In this document: positions 9,026 through 16,481 of the stretch, one piece after another | Layout: every line of letters begins with the position of its first letter | Numbering within the stretch: position 1 is the first letter of the stretch | DNA from: Syntrophus buswellii | GTDB lineage: Bacteria; Desulfobacterota; Syntrophia; Syntrophales; Syntrophaceae | Assembly: GCF_046097065.1 (NCBI RefSeq) | Contig: NZ_CP175563.1 | Span: 1,550,001 to 1,614,000 of the forward strand | Length of the DNA: 64,000 nt | Direction: 5' to 3' | Position numbers and translations under genes: made by a program | Notes under the pieces: model-generated | Databases searched by the model: none | Told to the model about the DNA's origin: nothing | Seen by the model: only the letters and a program-made list of their open reading frames with translations

Positions 9026-10037
9026 TCGCTCAAGTCGTGCGATCCGCGATGAGATATTTGTGGGAAATCGGAGCATCCGCTTCATTTATTCCCGTCTAAG
9101 AGAGAACGCTCCGCTGATGTTCCGGATTGTCAGCAGTGCCCGGACGTCGAGGCTCCTGGCCTTTGTCAGTTTCAGCAGAATGATCAATGAAACATTCAAT
9201 GGAAGTCGAAATTTTCTTAAGGCTGCGGGCATTGATCATAAGGAATGTGTGGAAAACCCAGATCGTCTCGATACGCCACGAAAGCTCTTTGAGCGGAAAA
9301 TCCGCTACTGGGAATGTCGCCCGATGCCCAATGATCCGGCTGCCGTCGTTTCACCCTGTGATGCCCGAATGCTGGCAGGTTCCTTTGACGACTCTTCGGG
9401 AATCTTTATCAAGGGGAAATTTTTCGATTTCCAGGAACTTCTTGGAAAGAACAAAACGAAATGGCTGACTGCACTGGAGTCGGGCGATTTCGCTGTCTTC
9501 CGCCTGACGCCGGACCGCTATCATTACACCCACACCCCCGTTGCGGGAAGGGTGCTTGATGTTTACACCATTGAAGGTCTGTACCATGCCTGTCATCCCG
9601 ATGCCGTTGTCTCCCTGATAACCCCCTACTCCAAGAACAAACGCGTGGTCACGATCATCGATACGGATGTTCCCGGGGGAAGCCAGGCAGGAATTGTAGC
9701 AATGGTTGAAGTCGTTGCGCTCATGATCGGCGACATCGTTTCCTGTTACAGCGACAAGGAATACCGGAATCCGGCGCAGGTTGGTACGGGAATGTTCCTT
9801 GAAAAGGGGTGTCCAAAAAGTCTTTTCCGACCGGGAAGCAGCACCGTCGTGCTGATCTTTCAGCGGAGGAGACTCCGCTTCAACGATGATATCATCTGGA
9901 ACATGTGTCTGCCCGGAGTGGAGAGCATTTTCAGCAGAAATTTTTCCCAGCCCCTTGTTGAAACGGATATCCAGGTGAGAAGCATCATTGGAACGGCTGT
10001 ATATGGTGGGGCAGCGATGCCAGACAGTCCATCGTGA
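9006..10037 (+). CDS. phosphatidylserine decarboxylase family protein with a variant GSST cleavage site
   Basis: A 343-residue protein of the phosphatidylserine decarboxylase family, which makes phosphatidylethanolamine using a pyruvoyl group formed by self-cleavage at Gly-Ser. Family landmarks are VSPCDARMLAG (about residues 115-125), FIKGKFFDFQELLG, the conserved RLTPDRYHYTHTPVAG block with its histidines, and the cleavage region FRPGSSTVVL. The usual L/G-G-S-T motif reads S-S-T here, with catalytic serine at about 279. The tail after the cleavage site is about 64 residues, longer than usual. It overlaps the 819-aa gene by 20 bases and is followed 11 bases later by a DksA-like gene. Substrate may be phosphatidylserine or another carboxylated lipid; the substituted glycine makes cleavage worth checking. 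Confidence 0.85.
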   Translation: MLHQYVDRSSRAIRDEIFVGNRSIRFIYSRLRENAPLMFRIVSSARTSRLLAFVSFSRMINETFNGSRNFLKAAGIDHKECVENPDRLDTPRKLFERKIRYWECRPMPNDPAAVVSPCDARMLAGSFDDSSGIFIKGKFFDFQELLGKNKTKWLTALESGDFAVFRLTPDRYHYTHTPVAGRVLDVYTIEGLYHACHPDAVVSLITPYSKNKRVVTIIDTDVPGGSQAGIVAMVEVVALMIGDIVSCYSDKEYRNPAQVGTGMFLEKGCPKSLFRPGSSTVVLIFQRRRLRFNDDIIWNMCLPGVESIFSRNFSQPLVETDIQVRSIIGTAVYGGAAMPDSPS

Positions 10038-10048
10038 GGAGTTATGAA

Positions 10049-10444
10049 ATGGAAAAGGAAATCCTGAACGATTTGAGAAATCTCCTGGTCCTCCAGAGAA
10101 GGCGGCTTCATTGTGCAGCCTGCAGAACGGTATCCGATATGAAAAAAAACGAGGGGAAACTTTCCGACCCCCTTGACCGGGCCGTGGTCGAATTTGACCG
10201 GCAGATGGAATTGTCCATGCGAGGGCGGGAAACAAGCGCCCTTCGAGACATTCAACGGGCCCTTGATCGAATCGACCAGGGGATTTTCGGGGTCTGTGAT
10301 CTCTGCGGCCGGCCCATTTCCGAAAAGCGACTGTTGGCAAGGCCAACAACCATGCTGTGTGTTCATTGTCAGCATCAGCAGGAGACAATTTCCGGAAAGA
10401 GAACATACAGGTCCTTCGAAGACGAGCAAAGGGCAATATGTTAA
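10049..10444 (+). CDS. DksA/TraR-family zinc-finger protein
   Basis: A 131-residue protein with the two hallmarks of DksA. A coiled-coil tip motif, DPLDRA, matches DxxDxA and in DksA reaches into the RNA polymerase secondary channel. It is followed by helical ALDRIDQGIFGVCDLCGRPI and a C-x2-C/C-x2-C zinc finger (CDLC ... CVHC). This suggests a transcription modulator acting with RNA polymerase, possibly with ppGpp. The ATG at 10049 is preferred over GTG 10034 because GAGGAG lies 8 bases upstream of it. It lies in the Pho-type operon between the decarboxylase and the second PhoB-like regulator, an unusual place for a DksA paralogue. Confidence 0.85.
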   Translation: MEKEILNDLRNLLVLQRRRLHCAACRTVSDMKKNEGKLSDPLDRAVVEFDRQMELSMRGRETSALRDIQRALDRIDQGIFGVCDLCGRPISEKRLLARPTTMLCVHCQHQQETISGKRTYRSFEDEQRAIC

Positions 10445-10464
10445 GGGATGGGCTGGGTTAAGAG

Positions 10465-11202
10465 ATGGAAGGATTTCAAAACATGGCGGAAGGACAAGTT
10501 GGTCAACGTACGGTCCTGGTCGTGGATGATGAAAAGGACATTACAGATCTCCTCAGCTACAATCTGAGCCGGGAAAGATTTCATGTCCTGGTCGCGTACA
10601 GCGGTTGTGAAGCCGTCGAGATTGCCCGAAAGAACCGTCCGCATATGGTGATTCTTGATTGGATGATGACCGGGATGGACGGCTTGGAAGTATGTCGACA
10701 TCTACGCAAACAATCTGAAACAGAGAACATCCCAATCATCATGCTGACGGCGCGTTCGGATTCAACGGACAAAATTTTAGGCCTGGAGATGGGGGCGGAT
10801 GATTATTTGACAAAACCTTTTCATATTCGAGAGCTTCTGGCCAGAATCAGGGCTGTGTTCCGCAGATTAGAGAGGGCCCGTCAAAAGGACAACGAGAACA
10901 TCATCGTTTTCAAGGAAATTAGAATGGATCTCAATTACCACAAAGTCACCGTTGATCATGTCAACATCGATCTAACAGCACGTGAAATCAAACTCCTGGC
11001 CTTTCTCATCAAACATCCGGGAAGGGTTTATACGCGTGAAGAATTGCTGGATGCCGTCTGGGGCAATGAATTCTTTGTAGAGCCCAGAACCGTAGATGTT
11101 CATATCAGCCGATTGCGCTCACTTATTGAGAAGGAAAAGGAGAAGCCCCGCTATCTTCTTACGATAAGAAATTTTGGGTACAAGTTTTCAGACGAACATT
11201 GA
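10465..11202 (+). CDS. second PhoB-like response regulator
   Basis: A 245-residue OmpR/PhoB-type regulator. The receiver domain has DD at 21-22, phospho-acceptor Asp65 in VILDWMMTGMDG and the KPF lysine. The winged-helix domain ends VDVHISRLRSLIEKEK and FGYKF. It is 20 bases downstream of the DksA-like gene, last in the apparent Pho-type operon. It is clearly related to the regulator at 5677 but divergent (DWMM instead of DLML around the phospho-site), so it is a paralogue rather than a recent copy. If the operon is phosphate-controlled, this gene gives a feedback or relay step. The start is uncertain: an in-frame ATG at 10483 with AAGGA upstream is an alternative. Confidence 0.85.
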   Translation: MEGFQNMAEGQVGQRTVLVVDDEKDITDLLSYNLSRERFHVLVAYSGCEAVEIARKNRPHMVILDWMMTGMDGLEVCRHLRKQSETENIPIIMLTARSDSTDKILGLEMGADDYLTKPFHIRELLARIRAVFRRLERARQKDNENIIVFKEIRMDLNYHKVTVDHVNIDLTAREIKLLAFLIKHPGRVYTREELLDAVWGNEFFVEPRTVDVHISRLRSLIEKEKEKPRYLLTIRNFGYKFSDEH

Positions 11203-11321
11203 ATCGTCATCATCAAAGAATACGATCCCTCCGAAGTGTCAGACTCCTCAGACCCTTTCGTTCATGCATCATTTCGTGCTGCGAACAGACCTGTTACATC
11301 CATTTTTTAGACTTCACCATC

Positions 11322-11364
11322 ATTTCATGCCATTTTCATCATTGTGTAACACTTTCCAGATAGG
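11322..11364 (+). promoter_or_regulatory. triple Pho-box array upstream of the Lgt-like gene
   Basis: Three 7-mers at an exact 11-bp period: ATTTCAT (11322-11328), TTTTCAT (11333-11339) and GTGTAAC (11344-11350). GATAGG, a plausible -10, begins 8 bp later (11359-11364). The layout matches the other candidate Pho sites in this window. It lies in the 352-bp gap after the second regulator, which contains no other convincing gene apart from the short leader ORF listed next. Confidence 0.55.
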
Positions 11365-11425
11365 GTACCGGCCATAAATTCGTTTTCGGTGAAAATAAAT
11401 TCAAGAACGATGAAAGGAGAGGTCA

Positions 11426-11485
11426 ATGGTTGAAGGCAGGTCTCATGTACGTAAGGCTGCTTCCCTGCACCGGGAGAAGACCTGA
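11426..11485 (+). CDS. possible 19-residue leader peptide
   Basis: A short ORF (MVEGRSHVRKAASLHREKT) with a near-ideal ribosome site, AAAGGAGAGG, ending 3 bases before the ATG. It lies between the putative Pho promoter and the Lgt-like gene. Its stop codon falls in the loop of a hairpin (11472-11495). No family is recognisable; the argument is the ribosome site and position only. Confidence 0.3.
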   Translation: MVEGRSHVRKAASLHREKT

Positions 11486-11495
11486 CCCTTCTCCC
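11472..11495 (+). promoter_or_regulatory. leader hairpin between Pho promoter and Lgt-like gene
   Basis: GGGAGAAG (11472-11479) and CTTCTCCC (11488-11495) form a perfect 8-bp stem with an 8-base loop that holds the stop codon of the leader ORF. No U-tract follows, so it is not a standard terminator. It could act in translation coupling or mRNA stability. Confidence 0.4.
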
Positions 11496-11554
11496 ATTAA
11501 AGGTTAAGTGATCGGCGCATTGGTGCGTAAAGCCTCCTGATCAGGAATGTGAGA

Positions 11555-12634
11555 ATGATGGATTCTACAAACTTCTTTCTGGATTCAAATGCGGCGTTTC
11601 TTCTCCTGCTGGGATTTTTACAGTTCCTTTTATTTTCCTGGGCCTTCCGGAATCTTCCCAAGGAGAATTGGCAGTTTCTAGCCGTCGTTCCGAACATTGA
11701 GCCCGGAGTGGATGCCCATAACGGAACGAACTATACATGGTATGGATTATTTCTGGCTACGGGCTATGTTCTCGGCGCGCTGATGTTCCTGCTGCTCATG
11801 GGTTCCATAGCTGTCCCGTGGAACATTTCATTGGTCGTAACGGTCATCGTGCTGGCCGTCTGTACTCCGCTGTCCAGCATCATTGCGAGGCTCGTGGAAG
11901 GCAAGAAGTTTACCCTGACTGTCGGTGGCGCCGTCTTTGGGGGTCTGCTGATTTCTCCCTGGATCGTCCATCTGCTCAATATGCAGGCTGGAACCTTCCT
12001 GGGGTACAACGTTCCAGTCCTGCCGACCATGGCCGCTATGGCCATCGCCTATGGCGTGGGAGAAGGAACGGGACGACTTGCCTGCATCAGTTTCGGCTGC
12101 TGCTATGGCAAGTCCGTCAACGATCTGCCTTCTGGTCTGCGGAAACTATTGTCCCCCATCGGCATGACCTTTTCGGGGAAGACAAAGAAAATCGCCTATG
12201 CTCACAGTCTTGATGGACATGCTGTTGTTCCGATCCAGGCGATGACAGCCATCGTGTATTCTGCAACGAGCCTGTATGGAAGCTGGCTGTTTCTGAATTC
12301 GTCTTTCGAGGCTGCCTTTACAATCGTCATCGGGATATCCCAGGGATGGCGAATCCTTTCCGAGTTTCTCCGGGCCGATTACCGCGGGAATAATAAATTT
12401 ACCTCCTATCAGCGGATGTCCCTTCTTTCATTGCCCTACGCGGCAGGACTGCTATTTTTCTTTCCCCAATCTGCCATGAGCGCACCCTCAATTGAAGCCG
12501 GACTGAAGTCGATCTGGTCTCCGGGCATGATATTGTTTCTACAGGGATTGTGGGCGATCATTTTCCTCTACACGGGAAAGAGCAAGGTAACAGCGGCCAG
12601 AATTTCTTTTCACGTGGTCAAGGACAGAATCTGA
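11555..12634 (+). CDS. Lgt-like integral membrane protein (prolipoprotein diacylglyceryl transferase family)
   Basis: A 359-residue polytopic protein with about seven or eight hydrophobic segments. It carries a recognisable version of the Lgt signature, GRLACISFGCCYGK (canonical GR-x2-NF-x-NGCxYG), an early YTWYGLFLATGY segment like the Lgt start and the late WRILSEFLRADYRG segment like RFL-x-EF-x-R. Authentic Lgt transfers diacylglycerol from phosphatidylglycerol to prolipoproteins. This protein is longer than usual (about 260-300) and lacks the Asn residues of the signature, so it is probably a paralogue with a different acceptor or donor. The start is taken at ATG 11555; GTG 11549 and ATG 11558 are alternatives. 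A Pho-box array lies upstream and a hybrid kinase follows. Confidence 0.65.
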   Translation: MMDSTNFFLDSNAAFLLLLGFLQFLLFSWAFRNLPKENWQFLAVVPNIEPGVDAHNGTNYTWYGLFLATGYVLGALMFLLLMGSIAVPWNISLVVTVIVLAVCTPLSSIIARLVEGKKFTLTVGGAVFGGLLISPWIVHLLNMQAGTFLGYNVPVLPTMAAMAIAYGVGEGTGRLACISFGCCYGKSVNDLPSGLRKLLSPIGMTFSGKTKKIAYAHSLDGHAVVPIQAMTAIVYSATSLYGSWLFLNSSFEAAFTIVIGISQGWRILSEFLRADYRGNNKFTSYQRMSLLSLPYAAGLLFFFPQSAMSAPSIEAGLKSIWSPGMILFLQGLWAIIFLYTGKSKVTAARISFHVVKDRI

Positions 12635-12666
12635 AAGGAACGAACAGAAGGTTTACTGAAGACGTC

Positions 12667-14685
12667 ATGACCACAAAAAAGAAAGGCCTGCTAAGGATGA
12701 AAGAGATCAATGATGCGATGCCAACCCCTTTCGTTACTGAAGATTCTGCAAGGACATCTTCTACGGAGATGCGGATCACAGAGAGTCATTATGAAGAAAT
12801 GTTCGAAAATTTGCTGGAAGGGGTCGGCATCGTTGATGGAGAGGGAAATATACTCTTTGCCAATGAAAAGCTTGCCCGAATTCTCGGATGTGAAGTTGCG
12901 GAAATTCTCAAGGAAAATATTTCTGCAGTGGTCATTCCTTCTCAGAAAAGCCAGCTTGAACGCTTGCGCAGGACCTGTCACCGTGGGACTCGACGGTTGA
13001 CGGAAATGGAACTCCTGAGGCGGGATGCCAGCCCCGTCCGCACGCTCATCTCCATTATCCCTTTATGTGGCGATCCCGATAAGAAGGATGCCGTGATGAT
13101 CCTGGTCCTGGATATCACCAAACGCAAACGGATCGAAGAAGATTTGGCTCAGGCGGAGAAAAAATACAGGAACATTTTCGAGAACTCCGTCGATGGCCTC
13201 TTTCAATCGAACAGCCGGGATGAGTTGATCAGCGCCAATCCGGCCATGGCCCATATTTTCGGCTACAGTTCAACCTCCGAATTTATAACCGCCGTCAATT
13301 CCAGGAAACAAACTCTTTACGCGGATTCGAAATACGACCGCAAGCTGAAGAGTCTTTTGCGGCGGCAGGACAGCGTCTACAATTTTGAATTCCGTGCCGT
13401 GCAGCGGCTGGGAAAGCAAATCTGGATCAATGAAAATATCCATTCTGTTCGGGATGAACGTGGAAACCTGCTTTATTACGAGGGAACGCTCCAGGATATT
13501 ACGGAAAAGAAACATCTGGAAAATGAGTTATTCCAGTCGAAAAAAATGGAGGCCATCGGCAGAATTGCAGGAGGGATTGCCCACGACTTTAATAATATCT
13601 TAACTGCCATTATGGGAAATGCGGCCATGGGGGAACGATGCCTCGATCCACGAAGTTCGGCAGCGAAAAGAATCCAGGCCATCAAGGATGCTGCAGATCA
13701 AGCGGGACAATTGACACGGCAGCTGTTAAGCATCAGCAGGAAGCAGAAAGTACACCCTGTCCTGATGAATCTCAATTCTTCGGTCATCAGTGTCGGAAAA
13801 ATCCTGGAGCGTATTCTCGGAGAGGACATTGACCTGAACGTAGCCCTGAATGAAAACTTGAAGAGTATTTATGCCGATCCTTCACAGATTGAGCAGGTTA
13901 TCCTCAACCTGTCCGTCAACGCCAGGGACGCCATGAACCAGGGCGGCAGGCTGTCGATTTCAACGGAAAATATCAATCTGAATCAGGAATTCTGCCGTAA
14001 TCATCCAGATGCAGTTCCAGGGGAATATGTAAGGCTTTCCGTTTCGGACACAGGAACGGGTATTCCAAAAGAGAGCCTGGGATACATCTTCGAGCCCTTT
14101 TATACGACGAAGAAAACGGGAACCGGATTTGGCCTTTCTATTGTTTACAGTGTCATCAAGAGGTATGCAGGTCACATCGAAATCGATACGGCTGTCAGGA
14201 ATGGCACGAAGTTCAGCATTTATCTCCCCGCTGTTTCCGGGATACCCAAAATTCCCCGAACCTGTTCCGTTACGGAAGGAATGACCATTCCCACGGGGAA
14301 AACGATTCTGATTGTTGAAGATGAAGAAACCATCCGGGAAGTGCTTTCGGAGATCCTGCAGGAGATGGGGTGCAAAACATTTTCCGCCCCCACTGCTGAA
14401 GAGGCTTTGGAAAGATTCCACCATTTTGGTGAGCCGATTGATCTGCTGATTACCGATGTCATTCTGCCGGGGAAAAGGGGGCCGGAAATGGCCGAGGAAT
14501 TGAAAATTTTCCAACCCGATATGAATATCCTTTACATGTCGGGATATCCATTAGAAAAGTTCCACAGCACAGAGATAGATGTTGCTCCGGTATCCTTTAT
14601 CGCAAAACCTTTTACGCCCGCCATGATTCTCGATAAACTGCGGCAGATTTTTTCCCAAAAAGAATTTAAAATGCCCGTTTCTTGA
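12667..14685 (+). CDS. hybrid sensor histidine kinase (PAS-PAS-HisKA-HATPase-REC)
   Basis: A 672-residue cytoplasmic-looking kinase with no membrane helix. In order: a PAS domain (about residues 35-150, FENLLEGVGIVDGEGN), a second PAS (about 160-285, IFENSVDGLFQSNSRDE), a HisKA dimerisation domain with phospho-His306 in GIAHDFNNIL, an HATPase domain with N box LSVNARDAM, G1 box DTGTGIP and F box EPFYTTK, then a C-terminal receiver with Asp597 in LLITDVILPGKRG. The H-box type is that of kinases often paired with NtrC-like regulators. It lies 32 bases after the Lgt-like gene and is probably co-transcribed. The start is uncertain; ATG 12667 is chosen because the upstream frame overlaps the preceding gene. 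Confidence 0.85.
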   Translation: MTTKKKGLLRMKEINDAMPTPFVTEDSARTSSTEMRITESHYEEMFENLLEGVGIVDGEGNILFANEKLARILGCEVAEILKENISAVVIPSQKSQLERLRRTCHRGTRRLTEMELLRRDASPVRTLISIIPLCGDPDKKDAVMILVLDITKRKRIEEDLAQAEKKYRNIFENSVDGLFQSNSRDELISANPAMAHIFGYSSTSEFITAVNSRKQTLYADSKYDRKLKSLLRRQDSVYNFEFRAVQRLGKQIWINENIHSVRDERGNLLYYEGTLQDITEKKHLENELFQSKKMEAIGRIAGGIAHDFNNILTAIMGNAAMGERCLDPRSSAAKRIQAIKDAADQAGQLTRQLLSISRKQKVHPVLMNLNSSVISVGKILERILGEDIDLNVALNENLKSIYADPSQIEQVILNLSVNARDAMNQGGRLSISTENINLNQEFCRNHPDAVPGEYVRLSVSDTGTGIPKESLGYIFEPFYTTKKTGTGFGLSIVYSVIKRYAGHIEIDTAVRNGTKFSIYLPAVSGIPKIPRTCSVTEGMTIPTGKTILIVEDEETIREVLSEILQEMGCKTFSAPTAEEALERFHHFGEPIDLLITDVILPGKRGPEMAEELKIFQPDMNILYMSGYPLEKFHSTEIDVAPVSFIAKPFTPAMILDKLRQIFSQKEFKMPVS

Positions 14686-14725
14686 TGAGTCGAACATCCC
14701 ATGCCGTAAAAGATCACATATAACC

Positions 14726-15838
14726 ATGAAAAGAACAAAAATTGTTTGTACGATTTCTGACAGGAATTGCGAAGTATCCTTTTTGAGGAAACTATACAAG
14801 GCAGGAATGAATGTCGTGCGCCTCAACACAGCCCATATGACTCTTGAACAGGCGAAAAAGGTTATCGAGAATGTCCGGATTGTATCGGATAAGATCGCCA
14901 TCCTGGTGGATACCAAAGGCCCTGAAATACGAACCACCGGGACTCGGGAACCTATCGAGGTGACTGACGGAGACTTCTTGATGATCAAAGGCGACCCGGA
15001 CAAGGAAAGTTCGAAAAGGTGCCTGTATGTCAATTATCCTGAGTTCGTCCAGGATGTTCCCGTTAATAGCCCGCTGCTCATCGATGACGGTGCCCTGAGG
15101 ATGGTTGTTATCGAGAAAAATGAAGAGTATCTTCTCTGCGAAGCAAAGAATGTCGGCAAGATCGAAAGCAGAAAAAGTATCAACGTCCCATCGGTTTCTT
15201 TCGGACTTCCTTCGCTCAGCAAAAAAGACAAGGACTTTGTTGACTTCTGTATTCAGCAGGATGTTGACTTTATCGCCCATTCCTTTGTTAGAAACAAAGC
15301 GGACATTCAGGCCGTGCAGGAGATTCTGAATAAACACAATAGTCAAATTAAAATTATTGCAAAAATCGAGAATCAGGCCGGGGTAGACAACCTGGATGAA
15401 ATTCTGGATTGTGCCTATGGGGTCATGGTTGCAAGAGGGGACCTGGGCATTGAAATGCCCTACGAGAAGATTCCCGGAACACAGAGGCTTATCATTAATA
15501 AGTGCATCGCTTGCCGCAAACCGGTCATCATCGCTACTCAGATGCTCCATTCCATGATTGACAATCCAAGCCCCACCCGTGCAGAAGTCAGCGATATTGC
15601 CAATGCCATTTTCAGTAAAACTGACGCCATAATGCTGAGCGGAGAAACAGCTTATGGCAAATATCCTTATGAGGCAGTGGAAACAATAGCCCGCGTTGCC
15701 TCGGAAGTAGAAAAATCGCGCAGCGATATTCATGAAATCCCGATGGACGTACTCAGTAACAAACGATCTGCCTACCTGACAAAAACTGCTGTTGAAGCAG
15801 CCATTGCAATCACTGCTGTCCCAATGTTAGCTAAATAA
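14726..15838 (+). pseudogene. pyk: pyruvate kinase truncated at its C-terminus by an IS remnant
   Basis: The reading frame encodes a clear pyruvate kinase: TKIVCTISD at the start, the active-site signature IIAKIENQAGVDN, the metal and nucleotide loop MVARGDLGIEMPYEKIPGTQ and the MLSGETAYGKYP motif. It ends abruptly at residue 370, where AVEAAIAITA gives way to VPMLAK read from transposon sequence. Normal pyruvate kinases are about 470-480 residues, so about 110 residues of the C-terminal (regulatory and interface) domain are missing. The catalytic barrel and lid domain are intact, so some activity is conceivable, but loss of function is more likely. No C-terminal half is found beyond the IS remnant, pointing to insertion followed by deletion. 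Confidence 0.75.
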
Positions 15839-16171
15839 ATTCAACTGGTTGCTGATCTGCTCGTCCTGGTTTGTGTCGGTTGCATTTGAAAGTGCCTGTA
15901 AAATGGGCTTTTTCTCAAAAAGGGTGACGCTCAAAACCTGTAAAATTGTGTAGAGACTTTGGTCGAGATTCAGGTCTTTTTTGACGATAGCTACGAGGAC
16001 GTAAACGGAGATAGCGATCCAGACTTGAGTCTTTACGGCGTTTTCTGTGGTGCCATAGAAAGCCTTGATCCTGAGATGTTGCTTGATCCATTTGAAAAAC
16101 AGCTCCACTTGCCATCGGCAGCGATAGAGATCGGCAATTGTTTTGGCCGGCAGGACAAAATTGTCTTTATT
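15816..16171 (-). mobile_element. remnant of an IS4-type insertion sequence (3' end of transposase)
   Basis: On the minus strand from about 16171 to the stop at 15827, an open frame encodes the C-terminal third of a DDE transposase. It includes NFVLPAKTIADLYRCRWQVE, LFFKWIKQHLRIKAFYG and TENAVKTQVWIAISVYVLVA, a block well known from IS4-group elements. The N-terminal two thirds, with the first catalytic aspartates, are absent. The element end lies near CTGTCCCAATGTTAGC (from 15816), where the pyruvate kinase frame breaks. No matching inverted repeat appears on the other side, so this is a one-ended relic that cannot move by itself. Confidence 0.75.
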
Positions 16172-16249
16172 TTTCTGTCCGTAGGAGAGAACGAAACTCG
16201 AAGGGCTGTCCCCAGTGAGGACCTGCTTTTCATTAAAAATTCATTTTAC

Positions 16250-16282
16250 CGTAACAATCCTTTCATGTCGTTTTGCTATAAG
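16250..16282 (+). promoter_or_regulatory. Pho box and -10 upstream of alkaline phosphatase
   Basis: CGTAACA (16250-16256) and TTTCATG (16261-16267) are 7-mers with a 4-bp spacer, then 9 bp to TATAAG (16277-16282). This is the same geometry as the other candidate Pho promoters. The downstream gene is an alkaline phosphatase, a classic Pho target. Confidence 0.6.
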
Positions 16283-16301
16283 AACCTCATATTTAAAGAA
16301 T

Positions 16302-16317
16302 CCCCGGCCGGCCGGGG
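16302..16317. repeat. perfect 16-bp GC palindrome in the phosphatase leader
   Basis: CCCCGGCCGGCCGGGG is self-complementary over 16 bp and is extended by more G residues. It lies about 13 bases after the expected transcription start of the phosphatase promoter. It could form a cruciform or protein site in DNA; as RNA it has no loop and would fold poorly on itself. Confidence 0.5.
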
Positions 16318-16352
16318 GGGGGAGAAACAGCACCGTGGCAGGAGAGGAGGTG

Positions 16353-16481
16353 ATGAGGCGGATATCGAGGGTATCCCGTTCTCTATTTTTTGCGCAACGA
16401 CACAGTAAGAAGACCATGATTTTCAAAAATGACAAAAACGAGAGGTGCGAAACATGCCTGAAATCAAGAAAACCATCATGA
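16353..16481 (+). CDS. possible leader ORF overlapping alkaline phosphatase
   Basis: A 42-codon ORF starting MRRISRVSRSLFF, preceded by a very strong GGAGAGGAGG site 3 bases upstream. It ends at 16481, 28 bases inside the phosphatase gene in another frame. The peptide is basic (many Arg and Lys) and has CETC near its end. No family is known to me. It may be a coupling or leader ORF, or chance. Confidence 0.3.
   Translation: MRRISRVSRSLFFAQRHSKKTMIFKNDKNERCETCLKSRKPS

Noticed and set aside
16205..16215. GCTGTCCC as the second end of the IS remnant
   Set aside because: It is a direct, not inverted, copy of the 15816 end, so it is not a terminal inverted repeat and may be chance.
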